In this document: in pieces, positions 17,490 to 27,324 of the stretch | Position numbering within the stretch: position 1 is the stretch's first letter | How the letters are laid out: every line of letters begins with the position of its first letter | Assembly (NCBI RefSeq): GCF_003314995.1 | Contig: NZ_QNRH01000002.1 | Span: 496,001-560,000, forward strand | Source of the DNA: Pseudochrobactrum asaccharolyticum | GTDB lineage: Bacteria > Pseudomonadota > Alphaproteobacteria > Rhizobiales > Rhizobiaceae | Direction: 5' to 3' | DNA length: 64,000 nucleotides | Notes under the pieces: generated by a model | The model's database searches: none | Told to the model about the DNA's origin: nothing | The model's input: the letters and a program-made list of their open reading frames with translations, nothing else | Position numbers and translations under genes: made by a program

Positions 17490-17526
17490 AAAAAAGCCGC
17501 GTTGAAAAGCGCGGCTTTTTTGTTTT
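17490..17526 (+). terminator. Bidirectional terminator before the L,D-transpeptidase gene
   Basis: Stem aaaaagccgcg / cgcggcttttt with an 8-nt loop, flanked by A and T runs; serves the small exported protein gene (+) and the L,D-transpeptidase gene (-). Confidence 0.88.
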
Positions 17527-17544
17527 TATCTCTAAAACAGAGTA

Positions 17545-18258
17545 TCAGGCCTGCACCACAATCGGCGCTTTACCCTGTACTCGATTATAAAGATCAATAA
17601 TGTCCTGATTCATCAGGCGTACGCAGCCGGACGACATTGCCTGCCCGATTGACCACCATTCCGGATTGCCGTGAATACGGTAGCCGGTATCAACACCATC
17701 GCGGAAAATATACAAAGCGCGCGCACCAAGCGGATTGCTTGGTCCCGGCTCCTGCCCGTTACGGTATTTTTCCAGCTCCGGCTGACGCTTGATCATTTCC
17801 GGCGGCGGTGTCCAGCGCGGCCATTGTTTTTTATACTGCACATTAGCACGGCCTGACCATTCAAACCCCGCCCGCCCGACACCGATACCATAGCGCATAG
17901 CCTCACCACCTGGCAGAACCAGATAGAGGAAGCGCTCATTCAGCCGGACAACAATGGTGCCCGGTGCCTCACCGGTCGGATCCGGCACGATCTGGCGACG
18001 GAATTGTTTCGGCACTTTTTCATAAGGAATAGCGGGCAGTGAGTATCCGTTCTCATGGACAGCGGCATACATCACTTCATTGCTGGTAACACCTTTATCA
18101 ACGCTGATTTGCGGGCGCATGACACCGCCGGTTGAGGACATATCAATATCCGGCTGAAATGCCGACATATCCAGAGACTGAGAACAGCCCGCCAGACCAA
18201 AAGCACCAATACCGGTCAGAAAAACGCGACGGTTCAACCTATCACTCTGCTTAGTCAT
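17545..18258 (-). CDS. L,D-transpeptidase (YkuD domain), exported
   Basis: A 237-aa envelope enzyme. The YkuD motif reads IHGNPEWWSIGQ...SSGCVRL, with the catalytic cysteine in SxGCxR, near residues 195-217. These enzymes form 3-3 peptidoglycan cross-links or attach outer-membrane proteins to peptidoglycan. The N-terminus (MTKQSDRLNRRVFLTGIGAFGLAGC) shows both a twin-arginine-like NRRVFL and a lipobox LAGC. The start at 18258 is used because the longer frame beginning at 18474 overlaps tamB's 3' end and its terminator. The gene is monocistronic. Confidence 0.92.
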   Translation of the reverse strand: MTKQSDRLNRRVFLTGIGAFGLAGCSQSLDMSAFQPDIDMSSTGGVMRPQISVDKGVTSNEVMYAAVHENGYSLPAIPYEKVPKQFRRQIVPDPTGEAPGTIVVRLNERFLYLVLPGGEAMRYGIGVGRAGFEWSGRANVQYKKQWPRWTPPPEMIKRQPELEKYRNGQEPGPSNPLGARALYIFRDGVDTGYRIHGNPEWWSIGQAMSSGCVRLMNQDIIDLYNRVQGKAPIVVQA

Positions 18259-18353
18259 GCTCAGTGCGACCTTAAATTTGTTTGAGGTCAAGATTGTGCG
18301 CCCGCATGGTTGAGATTCCATTAATCCCGCGTGTCGTTGGTTTACTATACTAC

Positions 18354-18384
18354 AAAAAAGCCGACGCTTTGCAGCACCGGCTTC
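18354..18384 (-). terminator. tamB terminator
   Basis: On the minus strand aagccg / cggctt with adjoining imperfect pairs, followed by TTTTTTG, about 50 nt after the tamB stop. Confidence 0.7.
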
Positions 18385-18433
18385 TCTGTTTGCTGAAAGT
18401 GGGCACAGCCCGATATTCAGTCTGTACCGTCTC

Positions 18434-21400
18434 TTAATAATCTTTTTCGTAGAACACACCCATACCGGAATCACCTGTACTGCTGACAGAGCCTTTAGCC
18501 TTCAGATTACGGGTAATATCCAGATTGATAGTTCCCTTGGTACCGTCCACACCGCTGGCCTCAACCCCGAGATAAATATTATCACGGATATAACTACCGG
18601 CACGCACTGCGGCATTCCCCTTACTGTCGGTCACCACATCCAGATCATCAAGGCCAACGCCCTGACGCAGAGCGCCGAGCAGATTGGCATTTTTACCACC
18701 TGCAAGCTCGGCAGCTGCAGCCGCAAGCTGTGCAATCTGGAATGCTGACAGTTCGGACATCGAGCGTTTGAAGATCAGGCGGGCAAGAACCTCATCCTGC
18801 GGCAGTTCCGGCTCGGATGAGAACTTGATGTCCGGATTATCAACCGTACCCTGTACAGTCACCAGCACTGTAATATCGCCGCCGTCAGTACGGGCAACGA
18901 AGTACAGCTGCGGGTTCATATCACCGATCAGCGTGACGCGACCTTCATCAAAAGTAACACGCTGTGTCAGAATATCCAGACGACCACGCAACAGTTCAAA
19001 ACCACCAACCGGCTTCACATTAGTAACCGGACCGGTCAGACGTACCGCGCCGCCCAGTTCTGTATCCAGCCCGCGACCACGTACGAAAATCTGATTTGGC
19101 GCGACCACACGGATATCCAGTTGCGGTACAGTCGGACGGGATGTCGGAACCGGTGCCGAACCCTTAGCGCGGGTTTCCACCTTGGCACGCTGCAATGTCA
19201 TCAGCACGGATGCCGGTGTATTGCTATGGCGCACATCGATATTGGCACCGCCACCGCCCAGACTTTCCGGTACAGTGATTTCGGCACGGTCGATATCGAT
19301 CTTACCGGCAATCAAAGGATCACGCAGCAAGCCGCCGGTAATTGTCAGACCGCCATTGATGGTTGCTACCACCATGGAACCATCCGCATAACGCGCCTTA
19401 TTGAAATTGATCCGCAGATCGGCTGGCATATTCTGTGCAACGTTAATCGACACAGTACCGTCAGCACTGATTGAACCACCGGTCGACAGCGCGGCACTGG
19501 CATTACGCAGACGGATTGTCTGGCCTTCCATACTGCCATTGATGGTGATGTTGTTGAGGCGGACATTCGTTTCCGGATCAACCATCTGTGCGCCGCTTGT
19601 CGAGAACATGCCGCGGATTTGCGGATTATCAAAAGCGCCGCTGACATTGGCGGTCAGAGCCAGCGTACCACTTGCCTGCGCACCGCGATCCGCCAGAAAA
19701 CGATTGGCAAGCGCCAGCGGAATCTGACCGGTCACATCAATTCCCAGACCGCTGCCAGCCAGAGGTATACGCCCCTGCGCTGTCACGCTCAGATTTTGCG
19801 GACCGTCAATCGCCAGCGAGCTGATATTGACGATTTTATCGCCATAACGGCCTGCGGCTTTCAGGTTCAGCGGTGCAAGACCGCTTTCAGCCAGTGGTTT
19901 TGCGCTCAGTGAACGACCGTTCAGATTAAATTCTGCAGACGGATTGGTCAGAGCGCCGGTAACTTTTGCAGTACCGGTGACGTTACCGCCGAGATTTTGA
20001 CCTTTAACCGCACCATTGAGCAAGGCCAGTGGCAGATTGGCCAGTTCAACATTCACATCCAGCGCACCGGCGGACTTGTCTGTGCCCAGCGGCACAAAAC
20101 CATTGATCCGTGTGTCCAGACCATTACCACCGGTAATCCGGCTGTCCACTTTCAGACGGTTCTGGCTGGATGTGCCTTTGGCCGTAGCATTCAAGGCGCC
20201 AATACCAAGCTCGCGGGTCTGACGGGCAATCACATCACGTGCCGTAACGTCAAAATTGATATCCGGTTGCGCCCGTGAACCGGTGACCTTGGCCTGACCA
20301 TTGATCACACCACCCAGTCCCAGTTCCGGCTGGATGCTGTTTGCCACGTTCAAAGGCAGATTATCCAGTTTGACATCCAGATTGAAACGATCAGCCAAAG
20401 CACCATCGAGGCTCAGACGACCGCTGCCGACCTGCATGATAATATTATTGAAGCTGATATCACTGCCTTTCAGCCCCACAGAGGCAGGCTGTGCCAGCTT
20501 GGTCAGCATCGATCCCTGACGCAGTTCGGCATCGTTGAGTGACAGCAGCAATCCGCCGTTTTGCGGCTCCAGCGCGCCATCAACTTTAACTTTGGTACCG
20601 ATTTTCAGGTCTGTTGCAGCCTGAAAGACAGTTTTGCTGCCATTGGCCTGTGCTGTGAGATCAACCGTATTGATCTCAAAACTACCCGCACGGATTGTCT
20701 GGGCTTTGACCACACCATCAACAACCGGCACATTGAACAAGTCTGCCAGTGTTGCATCAATCGCAGCCTGACCAATGACATTGTCTTCAACTTTAAGATT
20801 GCGGATATCAGCTTTAACAACGGCGTTCTGACGCTCGCCCTCATAGGACAGGTCAATATCAGCATTGATACTGCCGCTTGCTTTGGCAAGGAAAAGAGCC
20901 GCCGCAGTTGATACATCCGGTGCATCCACTTTCAGACGACCGGCAATACGGTTTTTGTCACCGACATTCAGATCACCGCTGACGCGCATACCACCGGCAA
21001 CAAAGCTCAGATCACTCAGGCGCTTACCCTGCTCATCCAGCCCGACCGTACCGGCCAGATCCAGCTTTTCGCCACCAAGGAAGGCGCTGCCGCTGAAATT
21101 ACCGTTCAGAGACGGTGCCAGTTTCGGATCGGAACCATCGAGCAATGCATTGAAATCCAGCACACCGTCATTGAGCTTACGCCCTTCCAGCAAACCGGAA
21201 GGTACATTCGCACGTGCGGCCAGAGCAATACGGCTGTCTGTACCACGGGCACTGGCTTTCAGCGACAACGGGCCTGATGCTTTATCTGACAGGTCAGCAA
21301 TATCCCCCAGATCAACGCCGAGATCAATATCAGCTGTCTTACTGGAGAAAGTACCATTGGCCGTAATCGCATTGGCATCATTGCCAAGACGGAACTGACG

Positions 21401-23212
21401 GGCAGAGAAACCACTTTCAGATCGTGCCAGACCACCGCTCAGCGTAGAACGGCCATTGATAATGCGATCAGCAATATCTTCGCCGGTCTTGATATTTTCA
21501 GCAGTACCGTCAAGCGTCAGGTCAAAACCACCGGTCAGCATCGCGACTGTACCATTGGCCTTCAGATCAATGCTGCCGGCAAGCGAACGGCCAGCCAGCG
21601 CCGAAAACGGCATCAGACTATCAGCCTGCAATGCGATATCACCGGCATAGATGAACTTATCGATTGTACCCTTGAGTGCCGCACTCAAACCATTGCCGGT
21701 GAGTTGCACTTTCTCAAGCTGTACCGGTGTACCCGCACGCCATGCTCCAAGAACAGCCAGATCAAAACGGTCGCCCAGTGCCTGTGCAATATCAGGCTGC
21801 TTGGCACTGATACCGGTTACATTACCGGTGATATTGAAACCGACATGGCGGTTCTGGGCATCCTGCAGATTTTCTGCAGCGCCGCCCATATCCAGCACAG
21901 TCTGCTGTGCGGAGAAATCTCCGGCCTGCAGACCTTCAACCAGCAACTTACCTGTCCAGTCATTGCTTTGACGGTCACCGTAATCCAGTGTCAGGCGGGC
22001 AGATGCCAGCGATGTTTCGCCACCGCTGACCGGCAGCAAAACGCGGCCTTTTTCCTGATCGGCAATCAGCGCATCCAGATTAAGACGTGTCAGAAAGCCG
22101 TCAGTGGCTGTTTCAGCCTTGGCCTTAACCTGCAACGCGGCATTGGAAAGGCTGAAATTATCCAGACGGAAACCACCGCTGTCCTTAATCAGACCATTGG
22201 CAGCAAGGCTGGATGTCGCGCCAAAGAAGTCGCGGAATTTTTCCGGAATAAGCGCTGCAATCGGGCCTTTAACATCCGCATTAAACACGCGTCCGGAAAT
22301 CGCACCATTGGCATCACGGTTCAGGGTCAGAAGACCGGTCAGAATACGCTGGCTGTCGGCATCAAGCTTCAGATCAATTTTCAGATCATCCAGCTTACCT
22401 GCACCGCTCAGAGCCAGTTCAACCGGCGGTTTACCTTCGATATTCAACAGGTTGGCAGCAATACCATTGGCCGGTTCGCTTAGGCGCACATCCAGATCAA
22501 GCTTCTGATCGGCATTGGCGTAATCGGCTTTCAGCTTGATCGTTCCGCCCGGACCATCGAGGCGGTTCATATCAAAGAGCGACTGCAGGGAACCGTCCTG
22601 AAGGGTCAGATTGCCTTTGAGTGCAACTTCGGATTCAAGACCAAAGACCGGCTGTCCGAATTTCAGGCGTTCAATATTCAGCTCGCCCAGCAATACGGCC
22701 AGCGGCAGTTCCGGCAAAGCGAAACCGCCCGCTTCCGGCGTCGGCAGGCTTTCATCCGGCAGCGGTGTGCGGATCAGTTCAACCTGTTTTGCCGACAGCG
22801 TGTCCACGCTCAGGCGGCCACGCAGCAATGCCAAGCGGCTCCAGACCAGCTGTGCATCTTTAATACGCAGCCAGACACCTTCACGGTCGGCAACAGTGAT
22901 CGAGCCGACTTTGGCTTCCGAAGACAAAACACCTTCAATGCCGGAAATGCTGATCTTACGGTTCGGACCGGACAGCTTCTCTTCTACAAAAGACAGGAAA
23001 TAGGACTTTTCTTCCTCAGCTTCCTGCGCCGAGACAGGATTGTCCGTCTGTGCGACCTGACCATCAGCCGAGCCGGACACAGGCGGATTGTTCTGGCTGG
23101 TAGCAGGCGTCGTGACACCCGCCGTACCCTGCGGCAACAGCGATGCCCCGATATAAATACCGAGCGGCAGAATGATGAAGAAAGTGGCTACGAAAGCGAG
23201 AAAACGGTTCAA
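18434..23212 (-). CDS. tamB: Translocation and assembly module protein TamB
   Basis: A 1592-aa inner-membrane-anchored periplasmic protein with one N-terminal transmembrane segment (FLAFVATFFIILPLGIYIG). The rest is repetitive beta-rich sequence of the AsmA/TamB bridge type, and the last ~350 residues form the conserved TamB (DUF490) domain. TamB works with the outer-membrane protein TamA to assemble outer-membrane proteins and, in several bacteria, to move phospholipids. Its ATG overlaps the tamA stop by four bases (ATGA), so the two are translationally coupled. Length is typical for alphaproteobacterial TamB. Confidence 0.95.
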   Translation of the reverse strand: MNRFLAFVATFFIILPLGIYIGASLLPQGTAGVTTPATSQNNPPVSGSADGQVAQTDNPVSAQEAEEEKSYFLSFVEEKLSGPNRKISISGIEGVLSSEAKVGSITVADREGVWLRIKDAQLVWSRLALLRGRLSVDTLSAKQVELIRTPLPDESLPTPEAGGFALPELPLAVLLGELNIERLKFGQPVFGLESEVALKGNLTLQDGSLQSLFDMNRLDGPGGTIKLKADYANADQKLDLDVRLSEPANGIAANLLNIEGKPPVELALSGAGKLDDLKIDLKLDADSQRILTGLLTLNRDANGAISGRVFNADVKGPIAALIPEKFRDFFGATSSLAANGLIKDSGGFRLDNFSLSNAALQVKAKAETATDGFLTRLNLDALIADQEKGRVLLPVSGGETSLASARLTLDYGDRQSNDWTGKLLVEGLQAGDFSAQQTVLDMGGAAENLQDAQNRHVGFNITGNVTGISAKQPDIAQALGDRFDLAVLGAWRAGTPVQLEKVQLTGNGLSAALKGTIDKFIYAGDIALQADSLMPFSALAGRSLAGSIDLKANGTVAMLTGGFDLTLDGTAENIKTGEDIADRIINGRSTLSGGLARSESGFSARQFRLGNDANAITANGTFSSKTADIDLGVDLGDIADLSDKASGPLSLKASARGTDSRIALAARANVPSGLLEGRKLNDGVLDFNALLDGSDPKLAPSLNGNFSGSAFLGGEKLDLAGTVGLDEQGKRLSDLSFVAGGMRVSGDLNVGDKNRIAGRLKVDAPDVSTAAALFLAKASGSINADIDLSYEGERQNAVVKADIRNLKVEDNVIGQAAIDATLADLFNVPVVDGVVKAQTIRAGSFEINTVDLTAQANGSKTVFQAATDLKIGTKVKVDGALEPQNGGLLLSLNDAELRQGSMLTKLAQPASVGLKGSDISFNNIIMQVGSGRLSLDGALADRFNLDVKLDNLPLNVANSIQPELGLGGVINGQAKVTGSRAQPDINFDVTARDVIARQTRELGIGALNATAKGTSSQNRLKVDSRITGGNGLDTRINGFVPLGTDKSAGALDVNVELANLPLALLNGAVKGQNLGGNVTGTAKVTGALTNPSAEFNLNGRSLSAKPLAESGLAPLNLKAAGRYGDKIVNISSLAIDGPQNLSVTAQGRIPLAGSGLGIDVTGQIPLALANRFLADRGAQASGTLALTANVSGAFDNPQIRGMFSTSGAQMVDPETNVRLNNITINGSMEGQTIRLRNASAALSTGGSISADGTVSINVAQNMPADLRINFNKARYADGSMVVATINGGLTITGGLLRDPLIAGKIDIDRAEITVPESLGGGGANIDVRHSNTPASVLMTLQRAKVETRAKGSAPVPTSRPTVPQLDIRVVAPNQIFVRGRGLDTELGGAVRLTGPVTNVKPVGGFELLRGRLDILTQRVTFDEGRVTLIGDMNPQLYFVARTDGGDITVLVTVQGTVDNPDIKFSSEPELPQDEVLARLIFKRSMSELSAFQIAQLAAAAAELAGGKNANLLGALRQGVGLDDLDVVTDSKGNAAVRAGSYIRDNIYLGVEASGVDGTKGTINLDITRNLKAKGSVSSTGDSGMGVFYEKDY

Positions 23213-25182
23213 AACGCCTGTCCTATGCCGACATAGAATGCAAAACTTGAGTCACCTTTGCTGCGGTTAAGCGGCACGGCAACATCGAAACGGATTGGTC
23301 CGAGGCTGGTATCATAACGCAAGCCCGCACCTGCCCCCAAACGCAGATTCTCCGCAAAGTCAGGGTAAGTTTCTTCCCCGACATATCCTCCGTCAACAAA
23401 TCCGACCACACCGATACTATCGGTGACTTTGGTGCGTACCTCACCCGACATTTCCACCAGCGAGCGACCGCCGATTACCACATCGCCCGGCTTTTTCACG
23501 CCGATACTGCGATAGGCATAACCACGAACCGAGCCGCCGCCACCGGCGAAGAAAACTTTATCCGGCGGCAGATCTTTCATATCCGCGCCGACAATCGAGC
23601 CGACTTTCAAACGACCGGCAAGTACGACACGGTTATCGGCACCAAAGCCGTAATAACCACGGCCTTCCGCGGTAAATTTGGTCGAGAAACTGCCATTCTT
23701 AATTTCATAGAACGGCTCGATCACACCATCCGCATAATAACCCGATGTCGCATTGGTCTGGCTATTACGCTTATCCAGCAGGATACCACCGAGCATACCC
23801 ACGGTGAAGAAGTCACGTTTGCCGTAAAAATCATCATCAAAACGGGCATGGGATACATTCGCAAACAGACGTCCGCTCATATATTCATCAAAGATATGCG
23901 TGAAACCGGCCTGACCATTGACCGATGTTTCGGTATAATTATCCAGCACTTCGCGTTTGCCGGCAAGCGAGGACACAAAATCCGTATCCGGCGTGAACAC
24001 ACCAGGCTTGGTAAATGTTGTACCCAGTTGATAGGTAAAGTTCTTAGGATCAAACGAGCTGTCCTGCGAGCCGCCAATGCCGCTGACCTTGGCATCGAAG
24101 CGCAGACGCTCTGCTTTACCGAACAGGTTACGATGCATCCAGAAGGCTTCAACCCCTGCACCATCCAGTGTCGAATAATTCGCACCCACACCAAAACGGC
24201 GCGGTTTGCGCTCCTGCACAATCAGATCGAGCGGCAGAGAACCGTCGCGGTTAATCTCCTGCGCTTCCTGAATTGTGGTTGAGCGGAAAACATCCATACG
24301 GGCAAGGCGGCGGCGGGTGCGTTCCAGATCAGCAGGATCATAGCGTTCACCCGGCTTGAGATCTGCCATATAGGCCACGAATTCCGGATCCATACGGGCA
24401 GTGCCCTGCACTGTCAGAGGGCCGTAATGTGCCAGTTGCCCCGGTTCGACCGTAATATCGGCATCAACCACATTGCCGGCATGATCAGCAACGACATTTT
24501 CATTGGCAATTTTAGCTTTGGCATAGCCCTGACGGCGCCATGCTTCGACAGCAAGTCGTTCCGCTTTCAGGATCACACCGGATTTGGCAAGCTCACCGCT
24601 TTTAAATCCGGCCTCTTTAGGCGTCTGCAATTTATTGCGACGTTCCTCTACAGGCGGTGCAAGCTCAGTAATACTGGCGCGGGCAAATAAGAACTGCGGG
24701 CCCGGATCAACATTGATGACAATATTCGATGTGTCAGGCAATTGTGTATCAGCAGGCAGGTCCGCTACTTCCTGACCATCGACCTTAATACTGATCGTGC
24801 CGCCATAGCGACCTTCACCATAAAGCGCCATCAGCAAACGCCGGTAATCACCGCGCGCTTTGGCAAGCAGTCCGCCGGAGCCCGACGCTGCTTTCTCCTC
24901 ATCGGCCACAAGCCGCGAGGCACCTTTAATCAGATCATCAACATCAGCAGCTTTACCGTCTTTATTGGTACGGTTACCGCTCGACGTGACTTCCACTTTA
25001 TAACGCTTAGGTTCGGCAATAACATCGTCGGCTTCTTCAGCCTTGTCCTTGCCCCAAAGTTTAATTCCAAAGAGCTCAAAAGCATGCGCAGGCGTTGCCG
25101 CCATAACCGGCAGCAGCGCAGTGAACAGCAGGAGGGTGCTGACTTTACGGATTGGAGCTCTCCTTAATCTACTTACCTGCAT
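23209..25182 (-). CDS. tamA: TamA, Omp85-family outer-membrane protein with POTRA domains
   Basis: An outer-membrane beta-barrel protein of the BamA/TamA family, 657 aa from the start chosen here. A Sec signal peptide (MQVSRLRR...ATPAHAF) is followed by a region of about 90 residues, POTRA-like repeats up to about residue 330, and the C-terminal barrel (surface antigen D15 type) with VFFAGGGGSVRGYAY and a terminal aromatic Phe. The start at 25182 is chosen for the signal peptide and an upstream GGGA; in-frame ATGs at 25194 and 25212 would add residues. TamA is encoded first and TamB second, as usual. Confidence 0.93.
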   Translation of the reverse strand: MQVSRLRRAPIRKVSTLLLFTALLPVMAATPAHAFELFGIKLWGKDKAEEADDVIAEPKRYKVEVTSSGNRTNKDGKAADVDDLIKGASRLVADEEKAASGSGGLLAKARGDYRRLLMALYGEGRYGGTISIKVDGQEVADLPADTQLPDTSNIVINVDPGPQFLFARASITELAPPVEERRNKLQTPKEAGFKSGELAKSGVILKAERLAVEAWRRQGYAKAKIANENVVADHAGNVVDADITVEPGQLAHYGPLTVQGTARMDPEFVAYMADLKPGERYDPADLERTRRRLARMDVFRSTTIQEAQEINRDGSLPLDLIVQERKPRRFGVGANYSTLDGAGVEAFWMHRNLFGKAERLRFDAKVSGIGGSQDSSFDPKNFTYQLGTTFTKPGVFTPDTDFVSSLAGKREVLDNYTETSVNGQAGFTHIFDEYMSGRLFANVSHARFDDDFYGKRDFFTVGMLGGILLDKRNSQTNATSGYYADGVIEPFYEIKNGSFSTKFTAEGRGYYGFGADNRVVLAGRLKVGSIVGADMKDLPPDKVFFAGGGGSVRGYAYRSIGVKKPGDVVIGGRSLVEMSGEVRTKVTDSIGVVGFVDGGYVGEETYPDFAENLRLGAGAGLRYDTSLGPIRFDVAVPLNRSKGDSSFAFYVGIGQAF

Positions 25183-25594
25183 ATCATCCCGCATAAATGG
25201 GTCAATACGCATATTCCACAACTCGCCCGCTCCACCCTTCGGGCAATGACTCACAGTCACTCTGTCCAAGACTATTACCCGAAAGCTCACACTGTTTTTT
25301 TAAGATTTATACTTAATAAAAACTTAACTTGAAATTTTCTTTACCTAAAAGAAAACTAAATTTGTGGCTATTGGCAAAGAGCAGGATAAAAATATCTAAT
25401 ATTAATGAACAAGAATGGGCATATACCTCCTCCTTAAATATCTTCAACACATTGAAAATAAATGATATTTTTGATCACAACTCCCAAGATCACCCATAAA
25501 CCCCATGCTTCAGGCTCTGAAACACGATTTTAATAATTGTTACAAGCCGCGGGTACCGCTTCCGTGCATTCGTTAAGATAAATGCTCAAATACA
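25183..25594 (-). other. AT-rich leader region upstream of tamA, with strong Shine-Dalgarno and mini-ORF
   Basis: No conventional gene is seen. On the minus strand TAAGGAGGAGGT (25425-25436) lies just upstream of ATG (25420-25422) and a six-codon frame, MPILVH then TAA (25402-25404). A stem ttttcttt / aaagaaaa is at about 25336-25356. The mini-ORF could be a leader peptide or a remnant. Confidence 0.4.
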
Positions 25595-25634
25595 CAAAAA
25601 TCCCTGCAGCGGAATCACGTTTCGCTACAGGGAT
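25595..25634 (-). terminator. Terminator of the SH3 protein gene
   Basis: tccctgcagcg / cgctacaggga stem; on the minus strand followed by ATTTTTGTG, about 30 nt after the stop at 25661. Confidence 0.75.
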
Positions 25635-25660
25635 TCGTCGGATATCACATGCTATTTGCG

Positions 25661-26149
25661 CTATTTATAATAGGGATCATAAAACCAGTAATCCGGTCGA
25701 TATCCCTGTCTGCGCCCCAGATAATACCAGTAGCCATCATATAGCCGGTAATAAGAGTGATAATAACGATCATAAAATATCTCGTTATTAGTGTTCTGTG
25801 AGCTGTCTTGCACTTCCGGAATAACCGGTTGCGCCAGATCATCACGCGTCTCTTTAGCTGCGAACTGAGACGTTTGCAGCAAGTAACGGCTGTTGACCCA
25901 GCCAATTCCCCAGCTCGTCCTGATCTGGCACCAGCCAGTGCGGCAATAATCAATATGAACTGATGCACTACGCGGCAGTGTAGTGATCCGTAAATAATGA
26001 GCCCCAGGCCCGTATCGTAAATTCACCGCCTCAGAAGTAATTGCAGATTGTGCCTGCGCTGCAAGCGCTCCTGCGCCCAAGAGCATCACCGTTATACCTG
26101 CTAAAAATATTAGCTTTATACGCCATTTATCAAAATGAATAAGTTTCAT
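25661..26149 (-). CDS. Exported SH3-domain protein
   Basis: A 162-aa protein with a Sec signal peptide (MKLIHFDKWRIKLIF...AAQAQS, residues 1-34) and a bacterial SH3 domain: VNLRYGPGAHYLRITTLP...WCQIRTSWGIGWVNSRYL at about residues 42-92. Such domains usually bind peptidoglycan or other proteins. The C-terminal third is Tyr-rich (YYHSYYRLYDGYWYYL) and could stick to cell wall or metal. The start at 26149 is used because the longer frame begins without a Shine-Dalgarno and with a hydrophobic stretch not typical of the family. Two Cys (YCRTGWC) may pair. Confidence 0.82.
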   Translation of the reverse strand: MKLIHFDKWRIKLIFLAGITVMLLGAGALAAQAQSAITSEAVNLRYGPGAHYLRITTLPRSASVHIDYCRTGWCQIRTSWGIGWVNSRYLLQTSQFAAKETRDDLAQPVIPEVQDSSQNTNNEIFYDRYYHSYYRLYDGYWYYLGRRQGYRPDYWFYDPYYK

Positions 26150-26270
26150 TGGAGCCACCAAAATAATAAATAAAAAAGAAAATTGATTATTAAAAAACAC
26201 GGAAAAAACCTCCGTAAAATCAATATACACGCAGCGCGGATTGTTCTGAACAAATAATATATCGCAGAAC

Positions 26271-26301
26271 AAAAAAACGGCGCTGCTTACGCAACGCCGT
26301 T
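26271..26301 (-). terminator. Terminator of the cyo operon
   Basis: aacggcg / cgccgtt stem with a 12-nt loop; on the minus strand followed by TTTTTTTG, about 45 nt after the cyoD stop. Confidence 0.85.
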
Positions 26302-26347
26302 CATTATTTTTGGCCTGCAGAGGAGTTAATCAAACTCCTGCTGCTGC

Positions 26348-26701
26348 TTATGGCAGTGCCCGTGCAGCCTCAGGGCTGACTTCCATCATGTTGATGGCCA
26401 GATGGTTCATAATCCAGAGCGAACCGATCAGAACAATTGCCAAAATCATGACAGTGAAGAGCAGAGCCAGCAATGTCCAGCCGCCTTCGGATTTGGAATC
26501 CATGTGCAGGAAGTAAATCAGATGAACAACCATCTGCACCGCACCGAATACCATGATAATGGCCACGGTTGTGGTGGTGTCGAAATACTGCCCCATAACC
26601 ACGCCGAACGGCACAGCTGTCAGGATAACCGCCAGAATAAAACCAATCACATAGTTCTTGGTTTCGCTGGCTGATGCTTCAGTTTTACGTGCGGAACTCA
26701 T
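26348..26701 (-). CDS. cyoD: Cytochrome bo3 ubiquinol oxidase subunit IV (CyoD)
   Basis: A 117-aa small subunit with three hydrophobic segments (about residues 17-40, 46-68, 78-102), the size and layout of CyoD. The pattern [15 protein letters not shown]...HLIYFLHM is typical of the family. CyoD helps assembly of the copper-heme centre. Its start overlaps the cyoC stop by four bases. It is the last gene before the operon terminator; no cyoE (heme O synthase) gene follows. Confidence 0.93.
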   Translation of the reverse strand: MSSARKTEASASETKNYVIGFILAVILTAVPFGVVMGQYFDTTTTVAIIMVFGAVQMVVHLIYFLHMDSKSEGGWTLLALLFTVMILAIVLIGSLWIMNHLAINMMEVSPEAARALP

Positions 26702-27324
26702 GCCTGAACTCCCATCAGATAAACAATCGAGAATACACCGATCCAGACAACATCAAGGAAGTGCCAGAACAGGCTGAGGCACATCAGACGGGTCTGATTG
26801 GCTTCGGTCAGACCGGAACGCAGAACCTGTGCAACCAGCACCAGAATCCAGATCAGACCAAACAGAATATGCAGACCGTGTGTACCAACCAGCACGAAGA
26901 AGGCTGACAGGAACGCCGAGCGGCCAGGACCTGCACCAATTTCGATCAGGTGATGGAATTCATAGATTTCCATCGCAAGGAAGGTGGCACCGAGCAGGAA
27001 TGTTACGCCAATCCAGCTAAGCATAGCGGTTTGTTTTTTACGTGACATTGCAATCATCGCCAGACCATAGGTCAGGCTGGAGAACAGCAGCAGAGCTGTT
27101 TCAACGGCGACGAATTCCAGATCAAACAATTCCCAGCCGGTCGGTCCTCCCGCGTATGAACGCGAGAGAACAGCGAAAGTAGCGAACAGACCCGAAAAGA
27201 TGACACAGTCACTCATCAGGTAGATCCAGAAGCCGATCAGCGTAGTACCGCGGGTATCGTGGTGCTCGTGATCATCGTCATGCCCGTGAGCATGATCATT
27301 AGCGTGCGTTACAGCGGCGCTCAT
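26698..27324 (-). CDS. cyoC: Cytochrome bo3 ubiquinol oxidase subunit III (CyoC)
   Basis: A 208-aa membrane subunit of the heme-copper quinol oxidase with five hydrophobic segments. It has a typical subunit III layout ([25 protein letters not shown], then the later [15 protein letters not shown]). The N-terminus is unusually His/Asp-rich ([17 protein letters not shown]), which could bind metal but is cytoplasm-facing in the family. Overlaps cyoB and cyoD by four bases, so the operon is translated in a coupled fashion. Confidence 0.94.
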   Translation of the reverse strand: MSAAVTHANDHAHGHDDDHEHHDTRGTTLIGFWIYLMSDCVIFSGLFATFAVLSRSYAGGPTGWELFDLEFVAVETALLLFSSLTYGLAMIAMSRKKQTAMLSWIGVTFLLGATFLAMEIYEFHHLIEIGAGPGRSAFLSAFFVLVGTHGLHILFGLIWILVLVAQVLRSGLTEANQTRLMCLSLFWHFLDVVWIGVFSIVYLMGVQA

